64,000 bases of DNA from Pseudomonas tohonis (GTDB lineage Bacteria > Pseudomonadota > Gammaproteobacteria > Pseudomonadales > Pseudomonadaceae), in NCBI RefSeq assembly GCF_012767755.2, contig NZ_AP023189.1:5334001-5398000 (forward strand), read 5' to 3'. The notes under the pieces were generated by a model. That model did no database searches and was not told the origin of the DNA. It saw only the letters and a program-made list of their open reading frames with translations. Shown here in pieces: positions 49,722 to 57,789 of the stretch. Numbering within the stretch: position 1 is the stretch's first letter; each line of letters begins with the position of its first letter. The position numbers were made by a program, and so were the translations under genes.

Positions 49722-49738
49722 TACCGGAATTTCCGGTA
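49722..49738 (+). promoter_or_regulatory. 17-base palindrome in the flagellin leader
   Basis: TACCGGAA-T-TTCCGGTA is a perfect palindrome with an 8-bp arm. It lies just downstream of the predicted transcription start and 18 bases before the ATG. It could be an operator or an RNA hairpin that covers the 5' end of the transcript. Confidence 0.45.
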
Positions 49739-49756
49739 GTGCGAGCGAGAGACAGG

Positions 49757-51427
49757 ATGCTGACGGTCAATACCAACATCGCCTCCTCGTTCACGCGAAG
49801 ACAGTTGAGCACCACGGACAATGCACTGGGCAAGACCTTGCAGCGTCTGTCGACCGGCCAGCGCATCAACAGCGCCAAGGACGACGCCGCCGGCCTGCAG
49901 ATCTCCAATGCCCTGACATCCCAGGTGCGCGGGCTCAACGTCGCCACGCGGAACGCGAATGACGGCATGTCGATGCTGCAGGTGGGGGAAGGTGCGCTGC
50001 AAAGCGTGACGTCCGCGCTGCAGCGCATCCGCACGCTCGGCCTGCAGGCCATGAACGGCTCCAACTCCGAGACCGACCGCGCCGCACTGAACCAGGAGGC
50101 GCAGAAGCTCCTGGAGGAGATCAACCGGGTCAACGAGACCACCACCTTCGGCGGCCGCAAGATCTTCAGCCAGGACAGCGGCTCGCAGCTGGGCAAGCTC
50201 GACGAGCGCGCGGTGCTCAATTCGCTCAAGGGCTTCTGGATCAGCGAGGGCGAGCAGCGCGTCTTCGACGCCTACGGGATCAAGGCCGACGGCGCCACGC
50301 TGAAGATCACCCTGAGCAACGACCCGTCCAGCACCACCCTGGCCTCGGTCGCAGGCTCCCCCGGCGCCGGTGGCAAGTACTACAACCAGGTGCTCGACGT
50401 GAACATGGCCTACTTCGATGGGTCGAGCCTGCCCAACGGCGGCAACAACCCCGGCCAGTACACCGACCGCGTCCTCGCCCACGAGATGACCCACGCGGTG
50501 ATGGGCCGGGCGATGAACTTCAATGCCCTGCCCGGCTGGTTCAAGGAAGGCACGGCGGAGGCGGTGCAGGGTGCCGACGAGCGCCTGCGCAGCGACATCG
50601 CCGCCAGCAGCATCGGCGCGGTGGTCGGTGCCTTCGGCGGCATCGGCAGCAGCGCCGGCTATTCCGCCTCCTACGCCGCGGTGCGCTACATGCACGCGGA
50701 GATCAAGGCGGCCGGCGGCAACGGCATCAAGGACGTGATGCAGTACCTGGCCGGCCACGCCAACTCCACCCTCGACGACGCCCTGGCCAACGCCAGCCAT
50801 GGCGCCTTCGCCAGCGCCGCCGACTTCGGCACCCAGTTCTCCGCCAATGGCGCGGCCTTCATCGCCGGGATGGACCTGACCAACGAGGACACCGGCGCCA
50901 TCGGCGGCTTCGATGCCGACGGCGGCGATGTGCTCACCGCCGAGGACGTGTTGCCCAACCGCGGCACCGGCACGCCCGGCTCCCTGGGCTTCAAGCTGGA
51001 AGAGCCCAAGCTGTTCGATGCCAACGCCACCGGTGGAGGCGTGCAGACCTCGCTGCAGGTCGGCGCCAACGCCTGGGAAACCATCGACGTCGGCCTCGCC
51101 TCCTTCAACACCGGGGCGATGGCGCTGAACAACGTCAACCTGATCAAGACCCCCGGCCTCGCGGTGATGGACATCGACGACGCCCTCGCCTACGTGGACC
51201 GCCAGCGCGCGTACATGGGCGCCATCCAGAACCGCCTCGACAACACGGTCAGCAACCTGCAGAACATCTCCGAGAACGCCAGCGCCAGCCGCTCGCGCAT
51301 CACCGATGCCGACTTCGCCGCCGAATCGGCCACCCTCGCCTCGAAGCAGATCCTCCGGCAGGCAGCGCAGAGCATGCTGGTGCAGGCCAACCAGATGCCC
51401 CAGGCCGTTCTCTCGCTCCTGGGCTGA
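49757..51427 (+). CDS. Flagellin with embedded HExxH metallopeptidase (flagellinolysin type)
   Basis: A 556-residue flagellin. The conserved N-terminal D0-D1 part (1 to about 145: MLTVNTNIASSFTRRQLS, LSTGQRINSAKDDAAGLQI) and C-terminal D1-D0 part (about 429-556: LQVGANAWETI, RAYMGAIQNRLDNT, ASRSRITDADFAAE, ANQMPQAVLSLLG) are complete. The variable middle (about 146-428) is a peptidase domain with HEMTH (His242, Glu243, His246) and a third zinc ligand candidate Glu264 in WFKEGTAEAVQG, the same EG-xA-E context seen in collagenase-like M9-type enzymes. Known flagellinolysins form filaments with thousands of active proteases. No stop or frameshift is seen. The ATG is preceded by GAGAGACAGG, with a sigma-28-like promoter upstream. 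No flagellar gene lies nearby. Confidence 0.92.
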   Translation: MLTVNTNIASSFTRRQLSTTDNALGKTLQRLSTGQRINSAKDDAAGLQISNALTSQVRGLNVATRNANDGMSMLQVGEGALQSVTSALQRIRTLGLQAMNGSNSETDRAALNQEAQKLLEEINRVNETTTFGGRKIFSQDSGSQLGKLDERAVLNSLKGFWISEGEQRVFDAYGIKADGATLKITLSNDPSSTTLASVAGSPGAGGKYYNQVLDVNMAYFDGSSLPNGGNNPGQYTDRVLAHEMTHAVMGRAMNFNALPGWFKEGTAEAVQGADERLRSDIAASSIGAVVGAFGGIGSSAGYSASYAAVRYMHAEIKAAGGNGIKDVMQYLAGHANSTLDDALANASHGAFASAADFGTQFSANGAAFIAGMDLTNEDTGAIGGFDADGGDVLTAEDVLPNRGTGTPGSLGFKLEEPKLFDANATGGGVQTSLQVGANAWETIDVGLASFNTGAMALNNVNLIKTPGLAVMDIDDALAYVDRQRAYMGAIQNRLDNTVSNLQNISENASASRSRITDADFAAESATLASKQILRQAAQSMLVQANQMPQAVLSLLG

Positions 51428-51556
51428 CGCGCAATTCCCGCTACATTTCGCCGCCACCCGAGCAAAAAACCATCGCCCAGATCCAACCAACGCACGAAAT
51501 CACCAATTTTCCGACAAGCCTTGCCATATTCAACCCAAGCCAATAGGGTTGTCGGC

Positions 51557-51634
51557 ATGAAAGCCTCTCACACCCTCATCCTCCTGCGTCAACACGCCTG
51601 CCTACGCCTGGTCAGCCCACGACTGCGTAGCTGA
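51557..51634 (+). CDS. Leucine-rich leader peptide for leuA
   Basis: A 25-residue peptide (26 codons with the stop) ends 77 bases before leuA. Six of 25 residues are Leu (CTC, CTC, CTG, CTA, CTG, CTG), clustered as LILLR and CLRLV; Ile and Val are also present. One codon is CTA, rare in such a GC-rich genome. AGGG lies 8 bases upstream of the ATG. Inside, CTACGC (51602-51607) pairs with GCGTAG (51625-51630) and overlaps the stop region. This looks like a translational attenuator that senses leucine supply. No U-tract terminator is evident, so the mechanism is open. Confidence 0.6.
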   Translation: MKASHTLILLRQHACLRLVSPRLRS

Positions 51635-51711
51635 ATCGCGACGCCCCGCTCCACCCCGCATTTCATTTGGCCGGCCGCCGTCATCAGGCCCATCAGAACA
51701 AGGATTGCCCC

Positions 51712-53382
51712 ATGAGCATGCTCAAAGACCCGTCTCGCAAATACCGCGCCTTCCCCGCCATCAACCTGCCCGACCGCACCTGGCCGTCGAAGACCATCAC
51801 CGAGGTGCCGATCTGGTGCAGCTCCGACCTGCGCGACGGCAACCAGTCGCTGATCGAGCCGATGGACGCGCAGAAGAAGATGCGTTTCTTCAAGACTCTG
51901 GTGCAGGTGGGCCTGAAGGAAATCGAGGTGGCCTTCCCCTCCGCCTCGCAGACCGACTTCGACTTCGTCCGCGAACTGATCGAGAACGGCCATATCCCCG
52001 ATGACGTGACCATCCAGGTGCTGACCCAGGCCCGCGAAGACCTGATCACCCGCACCTTCGAATCCCTCAAGGGCGCGAAGAAGGCCATCGTCCACGTCTA
52101 CAACGCCACCGCGCCGTCCTTCCGCCGCATCGTCTTCAACCAGGACCGCCAGGGCGTGATCGACATCGCCACCGGCGCCGCCCGCCTGATCAAGCAGCTC
52201 GCCGCCAGGCAGCCCGAGACCCAGTGGACGTTCCAGTACTCGCCGGAAATCTTCAGCTCCACCGAGCAGGACTTCTCCCTGGAGGTGTGCAACGCGGTGA
52301 TCGACGTCTGGGAACCGACCCCGGCCAACAAGATCATCCTCAACCTGCCCGCCACCGTTGAGTGCGCCACGCCGAACGTCTACGCCGACCAGATCGAATG
52401 GTTCGGCCGCCACATCAACAAGCGTGACAGCGTGATCATCAGCCTGCACACCCACAACGACCGTGGCACCGGCGTGGCCGCCACCGAGCTGGGCCTGATG
52501 GCCGGCGCCGACCGCGTCGAAGGCTGCCTGTTCGGCAACGGCGAGCGCACCGGCAACGTCGACCTGGTGACCCTGGCGCTGAACATGTACACCCAGGGCC
52601 TGCACCCGCAGCTGGACTTCTCCGACATCGATGCCGTGCGCAAGGTGGTGGAAGAGTGCAACCAGCTGCCGGTCCACCCGCGCCATCCCTACGTGGGTGA
52701 CCTGGTGCACACCGCCTTCTCCGGCTCGCACCAGGACGCCATCCGCAAGGGCTTCGCCCAGCAGCAGGACGGCGCGCTCTGGGAAGTGCCCTACCTGCCG
52801 ATCGACCCGGCCGACATCGGCCGCAGCTACGAGGCGGTCATCCGCGTCAACAGCCAGTCGGGCAAGGGTGGCATCACCTTCCTCCTGGAGCAGGAATACG
52901 GCATCAGCCTGCCGCGCCGCATGCAGATCGAGTTCAGCCAGGTGGTGCAGCGCGAGACCGATCGCCTCGGCCTCGAAATGACTGCCGAGCAGATCTACAA
53001 GCTGCTCGACAGCGAGTACCTGCAGGCCACCACGCCCTACACCCTGAAAGGCCATCGCCTGCAGGAAGAGAACGGCACCAGCGCGGTGGACATCGAAGTC
53101 CAGGTCAAGGGCGAGACCCAGCACCTGCGCGGCATGGGCAAGGGTCCGCTGGAGGCCCTGGTGGCCAGCCTGCCGGTGAAGGTGGAGATCATGGACTACT
53201 CCGAGCACGCCATCGGTGGCGGCGCCAACGCCAAGGCCGCCGCCTATATCGAGCTGCGCCTGGAAGGGGGCCGCGCGCTGCACGGCATCGGCATCGACGA
53301 GAACATCACCACCGCCAGCTTCCGGGCCCTGTTCAGCGCCCTCAACCGCGCCCTGAGCCAGACCGAGGCCGAAGCGGCCTGA
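51712..53382 (+). CDS. leuA: 2-isopropylmalate synthase (long type)
   Basis: A 556-residue DRE-TIM enzyme that condenses acetyl-CoA with 2-ketoisovalerate, the first step of leucine synthesis. It carries [14 protein letters not shown] near the N-terminus, the [15 protein letters not shown] metal site and a C-terminal regulatory domain (about 430-550). The ATG at 51712 has AAGGATT upstream and starts the conserved [14 protein letters not shown]; a longer open frame runs back from there but is not used. Confidence 0.97.
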   Translation: MSMLKDPSRKYRAFPAINLPDRTWPSKTITEVPIWCSSDLRDGNQSLIEPMDAQKKMRFFKTLVQVGLKEIEVAFPSASQTDFDFVRELIENGHIPDDVTIQVLTQAREDLITRTFESLKGAKKAIVHVYNATAPSFRRIVFNQDRQGVIDIATGAARLIKQLAARQPETQWTFQYSPEIFSSTEQDFSLEVCNAVIDVWEPTPANKIILNLPATVECATPNVYADQIEWFGRHINKRDSVIISLHTHNDRGTGVAATELGLMAGADRVEGCLFGNGERTGNVDLVTLALNMYTQGLHPQLDFSDIDAVRKVVEECNQLPVHPRHPYVGDLVHTAFSGSHQDAIRKGFAQQQDGALWEVPYLPIDPADIGRSYEAVIRVNSQSGKGGITFLLEQEYGISLPRRMQIEFSQVVQRETDRLGLEMTAEQIYKLLDSEYLQATTPYTLKGHRLQEENGTSAVDIEVQVKGETQHLRGMGKGPLEALVASLPVKVEIMDYSEHAIGGGANAKAAAYIELRLEGGRALHGIGIDENITTASFRALFSALNRALSQTEAEAA

Positions 53383-53399
53383 CGCTCGCGACGGAAACG

Positions 53400-53427
53400 A
53401 AAAACCCCGCCTCGGCGGGGTTTTTCC
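53400..53427. terminator. Bidirectional terminator between leuA and the HxlR gene
   Basis: AAAAACCCCGCC and GGCGGGGTTTTT arms form a 12-bp stem with a 2-base loop. A and T runs on both sides fit the convergent genes. Confidence 0.92.
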
Positions 53428-53449
53428 TTTGTGGCAGGACGAGCGTCGG

Positions 53450-53815
53450 CTAGCCCTGCTGCTGCCAGTGGCAGCGGCCCCAGGCGCACATCGCCTCCAG
53501 CACCGGCTGCAGGCTCGCGCCGTGCTCGGTGAGGCGGTACTCCACACGCGGCGGCACCTCGGCGAACACGGTGCGCGAGAGCACGCCGTCATGCTCCAGC
53601 TCGCGCAGCTGCTGGGTCAGCATCTTCTCGGTGATGCCCGGTACGCGGCGCTTGAGCTCCGAGAAGCGCAGCGCCTCCTTCATCAGGTGATACACCAGCA
53701 GCGACTTCCACTTGCCGCCGATCACGTCCAGCGTCACCTCCACCGGCGTGTTGTAGACCTTGTCGCCCGAAACCAGGCGCTTGGTTTCGGTGGTGATCGG
53801 CTCGTGCTCGCTCAT
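53450..53815 (-). CDS. HxlR-family transcriptional regulator
   Basis: A 121-residue winged helix-turn-helix protein with the HxlR signature (TLDVIGGKWKSLLVYHLM..LRFSELKRRVPGITEKMLTQQLRELEHDGVLSR). Members often sense redox or reactive species, and one or more Cys can act as sensors; here the only cysteine is near the end (AMCAWGRCHW). It is divergent from the old-yellow-enzyme gene. Confidence 0.92.
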   Translation of the reverse strand: MSEHEPITTETKRLVSGDKVYNTPVEVTLDVIGGKWKSLLVYHLMKEALRFSELKRRVPGITEKMLTQQLRELEHDGVLSRTVFAEVPPRVEYRLTEHGASLQPVLEAMCAWGRCHWQQQG

Positions 53816-53819
53816 ATTG

Positions 53820-53835
53820 CTTACCCATCAGTAAG
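53820..53835. promoter_or_regulatory. Operator-like palindrome in the HxlR-reductase gap
   Basis: CTTAC-CCATCA-GTAAG lies 4 bases upstream of the HxlR start. The position is suitable for autoregulation and for control of the divergent reductase gene. Confidence 0.4.
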
Positions 53836-53857
53836 TGACTGCCGGAATCGTACGTAC

Positions 53858-53885
53858 TTGTCAGCCAGATTGCCACCGGCATAAT
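53858..53885 (+). promoter_or_regulatory. Promoter for the old-yellow-enzyme gene
   Basis: TTGTCA (53858-53863), a 16-base spacer, and CATAAT (53880-53885). It lies 45 bases before the start. Confidence 0.5.
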
Positions 53886-53930
53886 CGACCGCCACATTCA
53901 TGCCGAATGCAGCCGATGGAGATCGAACCG

Positions 53931-55034
53931 ATGACCACACGTAACCTGTTCCAGCCCACCCGCCTGGGCAGCCTCGAGCTTCCCAACGCAGTGGTGATGG
54001 CGCCCCTCACCCGCCAGCGCAGCCTGCAACCCGGCAACATCCCCAGCGAACTCAACGCCACCTATTACGCCCAGCGCGCCAGCGCCGGCCTGATCATCAG
54101 CGAGGCCACCCAGGTCTGCCCCGAAGGCCAGGGCTACGCCTGGACTCCCGGTATCCACAGCGCCGAGCAGGTCGAGGGCTGGAAGAAGGTCACCCGGGCG
54201 GTGCACGACAAGGGCGGCCGCATCGTCCTGCAACTCTGGCACGTGGGGCGCATCTCCCACCCGCTGCTGCAGCCGGACGGCGTCGATCCCGTTGCCCCGT
54301 CCGCCATCCAGGCCAAGGCCGACTGCTATGTGCAGGAAGCCGATGGCAGCCACCACCGCGAGCCCACCGCCAAGCCGCGCGCCCTGGCGCTCGATGAAAT
54401 CCCCGGCGTGGTCGCCGCCTACGCCCAGGGTGCGGCCAACGCCCTGCGTGCCGGCTTCGACGGCGTCGAGGTGCACGCGGCCAACGGCTACCTGCTGGAC
54501 CAGTTCCTCTGCTCCGGCAGCAACCAGCGCACCGATGCCTACGGCGGCTCTGCGGCCAACCGCGCGCGCCTGGTGCTGCAGGTGATCGACGCCGTGATCG
54601 CCACCACCGGCGACAGCGGCCGCGTGGGCGTGCGCATCTCGCCGATGGGCACCTTCGGCGACATCAGCGACGCCAACCCGCGCGAGACCTTCGGCTACCT
54701 GGTGGAGCAACTGAACAGCCGCAACCTCGCCTACCTGCACATCAACAAGCCGGACTGGCTGGGCGGCACCTTCGAGGGCTTCGACGACCTGCTGCGCGAA
54801 CTGCGCGACCGCTACCAGGGCAGGATCATCCTCGCCGGCGGCCTGGACAGCAGCAGTGCCGAGCAGGCCCTGGCCAGCGGCCTCGCCGATGCCGTGGCCT
54901 TCGGCCGGCCCTACATCGCCAACCCCGACCTGGTCGAGCGCTTGCGCCAGGGCGCCGCTCTCAACCAGCCGGACGCCAACACCTTCTACGGCGGCGCCGA
55001 AGCCGGTTATACCGACTACCCGACGCTGGGGTGA
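53931..55034 (+). CDS. Old-yellow-enzyme family NADH:flavin oxidoreductase (NemA-like)
   Basis: A 367-residue FMN enzyme of the OYE family that reduces activated C=C bonds and some nitro compounds. It shows the start NLFQPTRLGSLELPNAVVMAPLTR, LQLWHVGRISHP, the FMN/substrate-site segment VEVHAANGYLLDQFL and YGGSAANRARLVLQV. The ATG at 53931 has GGAGA upstream. The divergent HxlR regulator next door probably controls it, as in other HxlR-OYE pairs. Confidence 0.93.
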   Translation: MTTRNLFQPTRLGSLELPNAVVMAPLTRQRSLQPGNIPSELNATYYAQRASAGLIISEATQVCPEGQGYAWTPGIHSAEQVEGWKKVTRAVHDKGGRIVLQLWHVGRISHPLLQPDGVDPVAPSAIQAKADCYVQEADGSHHREPTAKPRALALDEIPGVVAAYAQGAANALRAGFDGVEVHAANGYLLDQFLCSGSNQRTDAYGGSAANRARLVLQVIDAVIATTGDSGRVGVRISPMGTFGDISDANPRETFGYLVEQLNSRNLAYLHINKPDWLGGTFEGFDDLLRELRDRYQGRIILAGGLDSSSAEQALASGLADAVAFGRPYIANPDLVERLRQGAALNQPDANTFYGGAEAGYTDYPTLG

Positions 55035-55048
55035 CGGGCGCAGGAACG

Positions 55049-55076
55049 AAAACGCCGGGCATCGCCCGGCGTTTTT
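55049..55076. terminator. Bidirectional terminator after the reductase
   Basis: AAAACGCCGGGC / GCCCGGCGTTTT with a 3-base loop; the 12-bp stem is perfect and is followed by TTTTT. Confidence 0.92.
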
Positions 55077-55088
55077 CATGGCTGCGGC

Positions 55089-55553
55089 TCAGACGAGCCC
55101 GAACAGCAGCAGGATCGGCACCATGGCGACGATGAACGCCAGCAGGAACAGCAGGCCGATCCCTACGCTCCGCCACAACGAGAAGAATGCGCCACCCGCG
55201 GCCTTGTGCCGGTCCAGTGGCGTGCCGAACAACTGCCGCGCATAGGCGTTCATCGCCATCACCTGGACCACGCCGAAGACGATGGCGGGGACGTTCTCCG
55301 GCAACAGTGCACCCGCGACGATTATCGCGATGAAGAACACGATCGAGACGGCCCACAGCTTCCCGGTCTCGGCACCCCGGCCCATGGCCTTTAGGTTGGC
55401 GGCGGTGACATAGGCCCCGGCCAGTGGCGTGCCGAAGAAGGTGGCCAGACCGACGCCGGGGATGCTGTAGAGGCACAGGTGCTCGCTGCCGGTCGTCGGT
55501 GCGAGCAGCTCGGCGGTGGGGGTCTGGAAGGGGTTTTCGGCTTCCGTGCTCAT
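55089..55553 (-). CDS. Membrane protein of unknown function
   Basis: A 154-residue protein with four likely helices (about 32-52, 68-82, 88-102 and 130-153), a polar N-terminal region and a short loop with FGTPLDRHKAAGG. The segment SIPGVGLATFFGTPLAGAY may be the family core. I do not recognise it. GGAG lies 8 bases before the ATG. Confidence 0.7.
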   Translation of the reverse strand: MSTEAENPFQTPTAELLAPTTGSEHLCLYSIPGVGLATFFGTPLAGAYVTAANLKAMGRGAETGKLWAVSIVFFIAIIVAGALLPENVPAIVFGVVQVMAMNAYARQLFGTPLDRHKAAGGAFFSLWRSVGIGLLFLLAFIVAMVPILLLFGLV

Positions 55554-55693
55554 GTCGGGCTCCTTGGATAGCGGCAGGAAATGGATTGAGGGGCCCCATC
55601 ATAGGGAGACTCCCTGGTGCGCGATTCCACCGCGCTGTAACAGATACCCGCGAATGCGACGAGGGCGACCACAGCCGCCCTCGCTCCCGTGGA

Positions 55694-56488
55694 TCAGGGC
55701 GTGAGCCGGAACCCATCGGCATCAAGGTTGGCGGGGAAGCGATCACGGTAGCTCGCCAGGACACTGCCACTGAGGGCGATCTGGAACACGCCGTCCCGCG
55801 CGCCGGCATCGAGCAGCGTCTCGCCCTGGAAGTCCAGGACCTGGCTGTCTCCACTGTAGGGGTGGCCCTTGCCGTCCTCACCCACGCGGTTCACCGCCGC
55901 CACGTAGCAGAGGTTCTCGATGGCGCGCGCCGGCAGCAGGCGGTTCCAGTGATGACGACGCGCGGCGGGCCAGTTGGCGGTATAGAGCAACAGGTCGGTG
56001 TCGTGGGGATCACGGCTCCAGACCGGGAAGCGCAGGTCGTAGCAGACCAGCGGGCGCACCCGCCAGCCCTTGACCTCGAACAGCGCCTGGGCCTCGCCCG
56101 GCGTGTAGTGCTTGTGCTCGCCGGCCATGCGGAACAGGTGGCGCTTGTCGTAGTGCAGCATTTCGCCGTCGGGGCGCGCCCAGAGCAGGCGGTTGCGGTG
56201 GCTGCCGTCGGCGGCGCGGATGATCACGCTGCCGGTCACCACCGCGTCGAGACGACGGGCCTGCTCGCGCAGCCAGGCGTAGGTGGGGCCCTCCTCCTCT
56301 TCGGCGAGGGCGGCCGACTCCATGGAGAAGCCGGTGGTGAACATCTCCGGCAGCACGATCAGGTCGGCGCCACGGGCCTGCTCCAGCAGGGCCTCGAAGT
56401 GCCTGTGGTTGGCGTCGGCGTCGTGCCAGGCCAGGGTGGTCTGCACCAGGGCCAGCTGCAGGTCGGGCAATGAACTCAGATCGCGCAT
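55694..56488 (-). CDS. Omega-amidase (nitrilase/YafV family)
   Basis: A 264-residue carbon-nitrogen hydrolase with the Glu-Lys-Cys triad in place: LIVLPEMFTTGF (Glu), YDKRHLF (Lys) and LVCYDLRFP (Cys). It overlaps by 13 bases the end of an aminotransferase that resembles the methionine/glutamine transaminase YbdL. The pair would convert 2-oxoglutaramate or the 2-oxo-succinamate made by the transaminase, as in methionine salvage. The link is inferred from the pairing. Confidence 0.92.
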   Translation of the reverse strand: MRDLSSLPDLQLALVQTTLAWHDADANHRHFEALLEQARGADLIVLPEMFTTGFSMESAALAEEEEGPTYAWLREQARRLDAVVTGSVIIRAADGSHRNRLLWARPDGEMLHYDKRHLFRMAGEHKHYTPGEAQALFEVKGWRVRPLVCYDLRFPVWSRDPHDTDLLLYTANWPAARRHHWNRLLPARAIENLCYVAAVNRVGEDGKGHPYSGDSQVLDFQGETLLDAGARDGVFQIALSGSVLASYRDRFPANLDADGFRLTP

Positions 56489-57624
56489 AGCTTCTCCGCT
56501 GCCTGGCGCAGCGTCTCCTCTCGTTTGGCGAAGCAGAAGCGCACCAGTCGCAGGTCGCGCGGGGCGCTCTGGTAGAACACCGACACGGGAATAGCGGCCA
56601 CGCCGTGTTCACGGGTCAGCCATTCGGCCATGGCCACGTCGTCCAGCTCGGGGCGGATGGCGCTGTAGTCGACCAGCTGGAAATAGGTACCGGCGGCGCG
56701 GGTGAAACCGAAGCGCGATCCGCCCAGCAGGTCGCAGAACAGGTCGCGCTTGGCCTGGTAGAAACCGGGCAGCTCGGTGAGGTGCTCGGGGTGGTCGGCC
56801 ATGAAGTCGGCCAGCGCCCACTGCAACGGCGTGACGCCGCAGAAGTTGACGTACTGGTGCACCTTGCGCAGCTCGGCGGAGAGGGCCGGCGGCGCGACCA
56901 CGTAGCCGGTCTTCCAGCCGGTGACGTGGTAGGTCTTGCCGAAGGAGCTGACCACGAAGGCGCGGGCATACAGCTCGTCATGGGACAGCACGCTGACATG
57001 GGCCTGGCCATCGAACACCAGGTGCTCGTAGACCTCGTCGCTGACCAGGTAGATGTCGCGCCCCCGGATGAGCGCCGCCAACCGGTCCAGTTCGGCCCGG
57101 GAGATCAGAGCGCCGCTGGGGTTGTGCGGGCTGTTGAGGATAATCATCCGGGTGCGCTCGCTGAGCGCGTCGGTCATGCGTTGCCAGTCGATGGCGAAGC
57201 CCGGCAGGGCCAGGGGCACATGCACGCAGCGGCCGCCGGCCAGCTCCACCGAAGGCTCGTAGCTGTCGTAGCAGGGGTCGAGGACGATGACCTCGTCGCC
57301 GGCGCGCACCACCGCCTGGATCGCGCAGAAGATCGCCTCGGTAGCGCCGGGGGTGACCGTGACCTCGCTGTCGATATCGACCTGGCGGCCATAGTAGGCC
57401 TGGACCTTGGCCGCCACCTGCTGGCGCAGCGCGGGCAGGCCGGTCATGGGGGCGTACTGGTTGTGGCCGGCACCGATATGGCGGGCCACCGCATCGCAGA
57501 GTGCGGCGGGCGCGGAGAAATCCGGGAAGCCCTGGGACAGGTTGATGGCGCCGGTTTCGGCGGCGAGCTGGGACATGCGGGTGAAGATGGTGGTGCCGAC
57601 GTTGGGCAACTTGCTGGCGATCAT
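56476..57624 (-). CDS. Class I PLP aminotransferase (YbdL/MtnE type)
   Basis: A 382-residue fold-type I aminotransferase. It has the SQGFPDF start of the family, the DSYEPSVEL and LNSPHNPSG segments, the PLP lysine in SSFGKTYHVTGWKTGY and the C-terminal RLVRFCFAKREE. The likely role is transamination of KMTB to methionine with glutamine as donor, consistent with the overlapping omega-amidase gene. Confidence 0.93.
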   Translation of the reverse strand: MIASKLPNVGTTIFTRMSQLAAETGAINLSQGFPDFSAPAALCDAVARHIGAGHNQYAPMTGLPALRQQVAAKVQAYYGRQVDIDSEVTVTPGATEAIFCAIQAVVRAGDEVIVLDPCYDSYEPSVELAGGRCVHVPLALPGFAIDWQRMTDALSERTRMIILNSPHNPSGALISRAELDRLAALIRGRDIYLVSDEVYEHLVFDGQAHVSVLSHDELYARAFVVSSFGKTYHVTGWKTGYVVAPPALSAELRKVHQYVNFCGVTPLQWALADFMADHPEHLTELPGFYQAKRDLFCDLLGGSRFGFTRAAGTYFQLVDYSAIRPELDDVAMAEWLTREHGVAAIPVSVFYQSAPRDLRLVRFCFAKREETLRQAAEKLCAI

Positions 57625-57746
57625 TTCTTCAGGCTGCTGGCGACTGGGGATGGCGCTAGCTTAAGGCCTGGCGGGCTCACGACCAAGATGAAAGCAGGCG
57701 TTGCGGCAAGGTGCTGCCGGCCGCCCCGATGGCCACCGCCCGGAAC

Positions 57747-57772
57747 GAAAAAGGGCGCCCATGGGCGCCCTC
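57747..57772 (-). terminator. Terminator of der
   Basis: Reading leftwards, AGGGCGCCC-AT-GGGCGCCCT forms a 9-bp stem followed by TTTTTCG. It lies 18 bases past the der stop. Confidence 0.85.
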
Positions 57773-57789
57773 TTGCGGTTGCACGGGAA

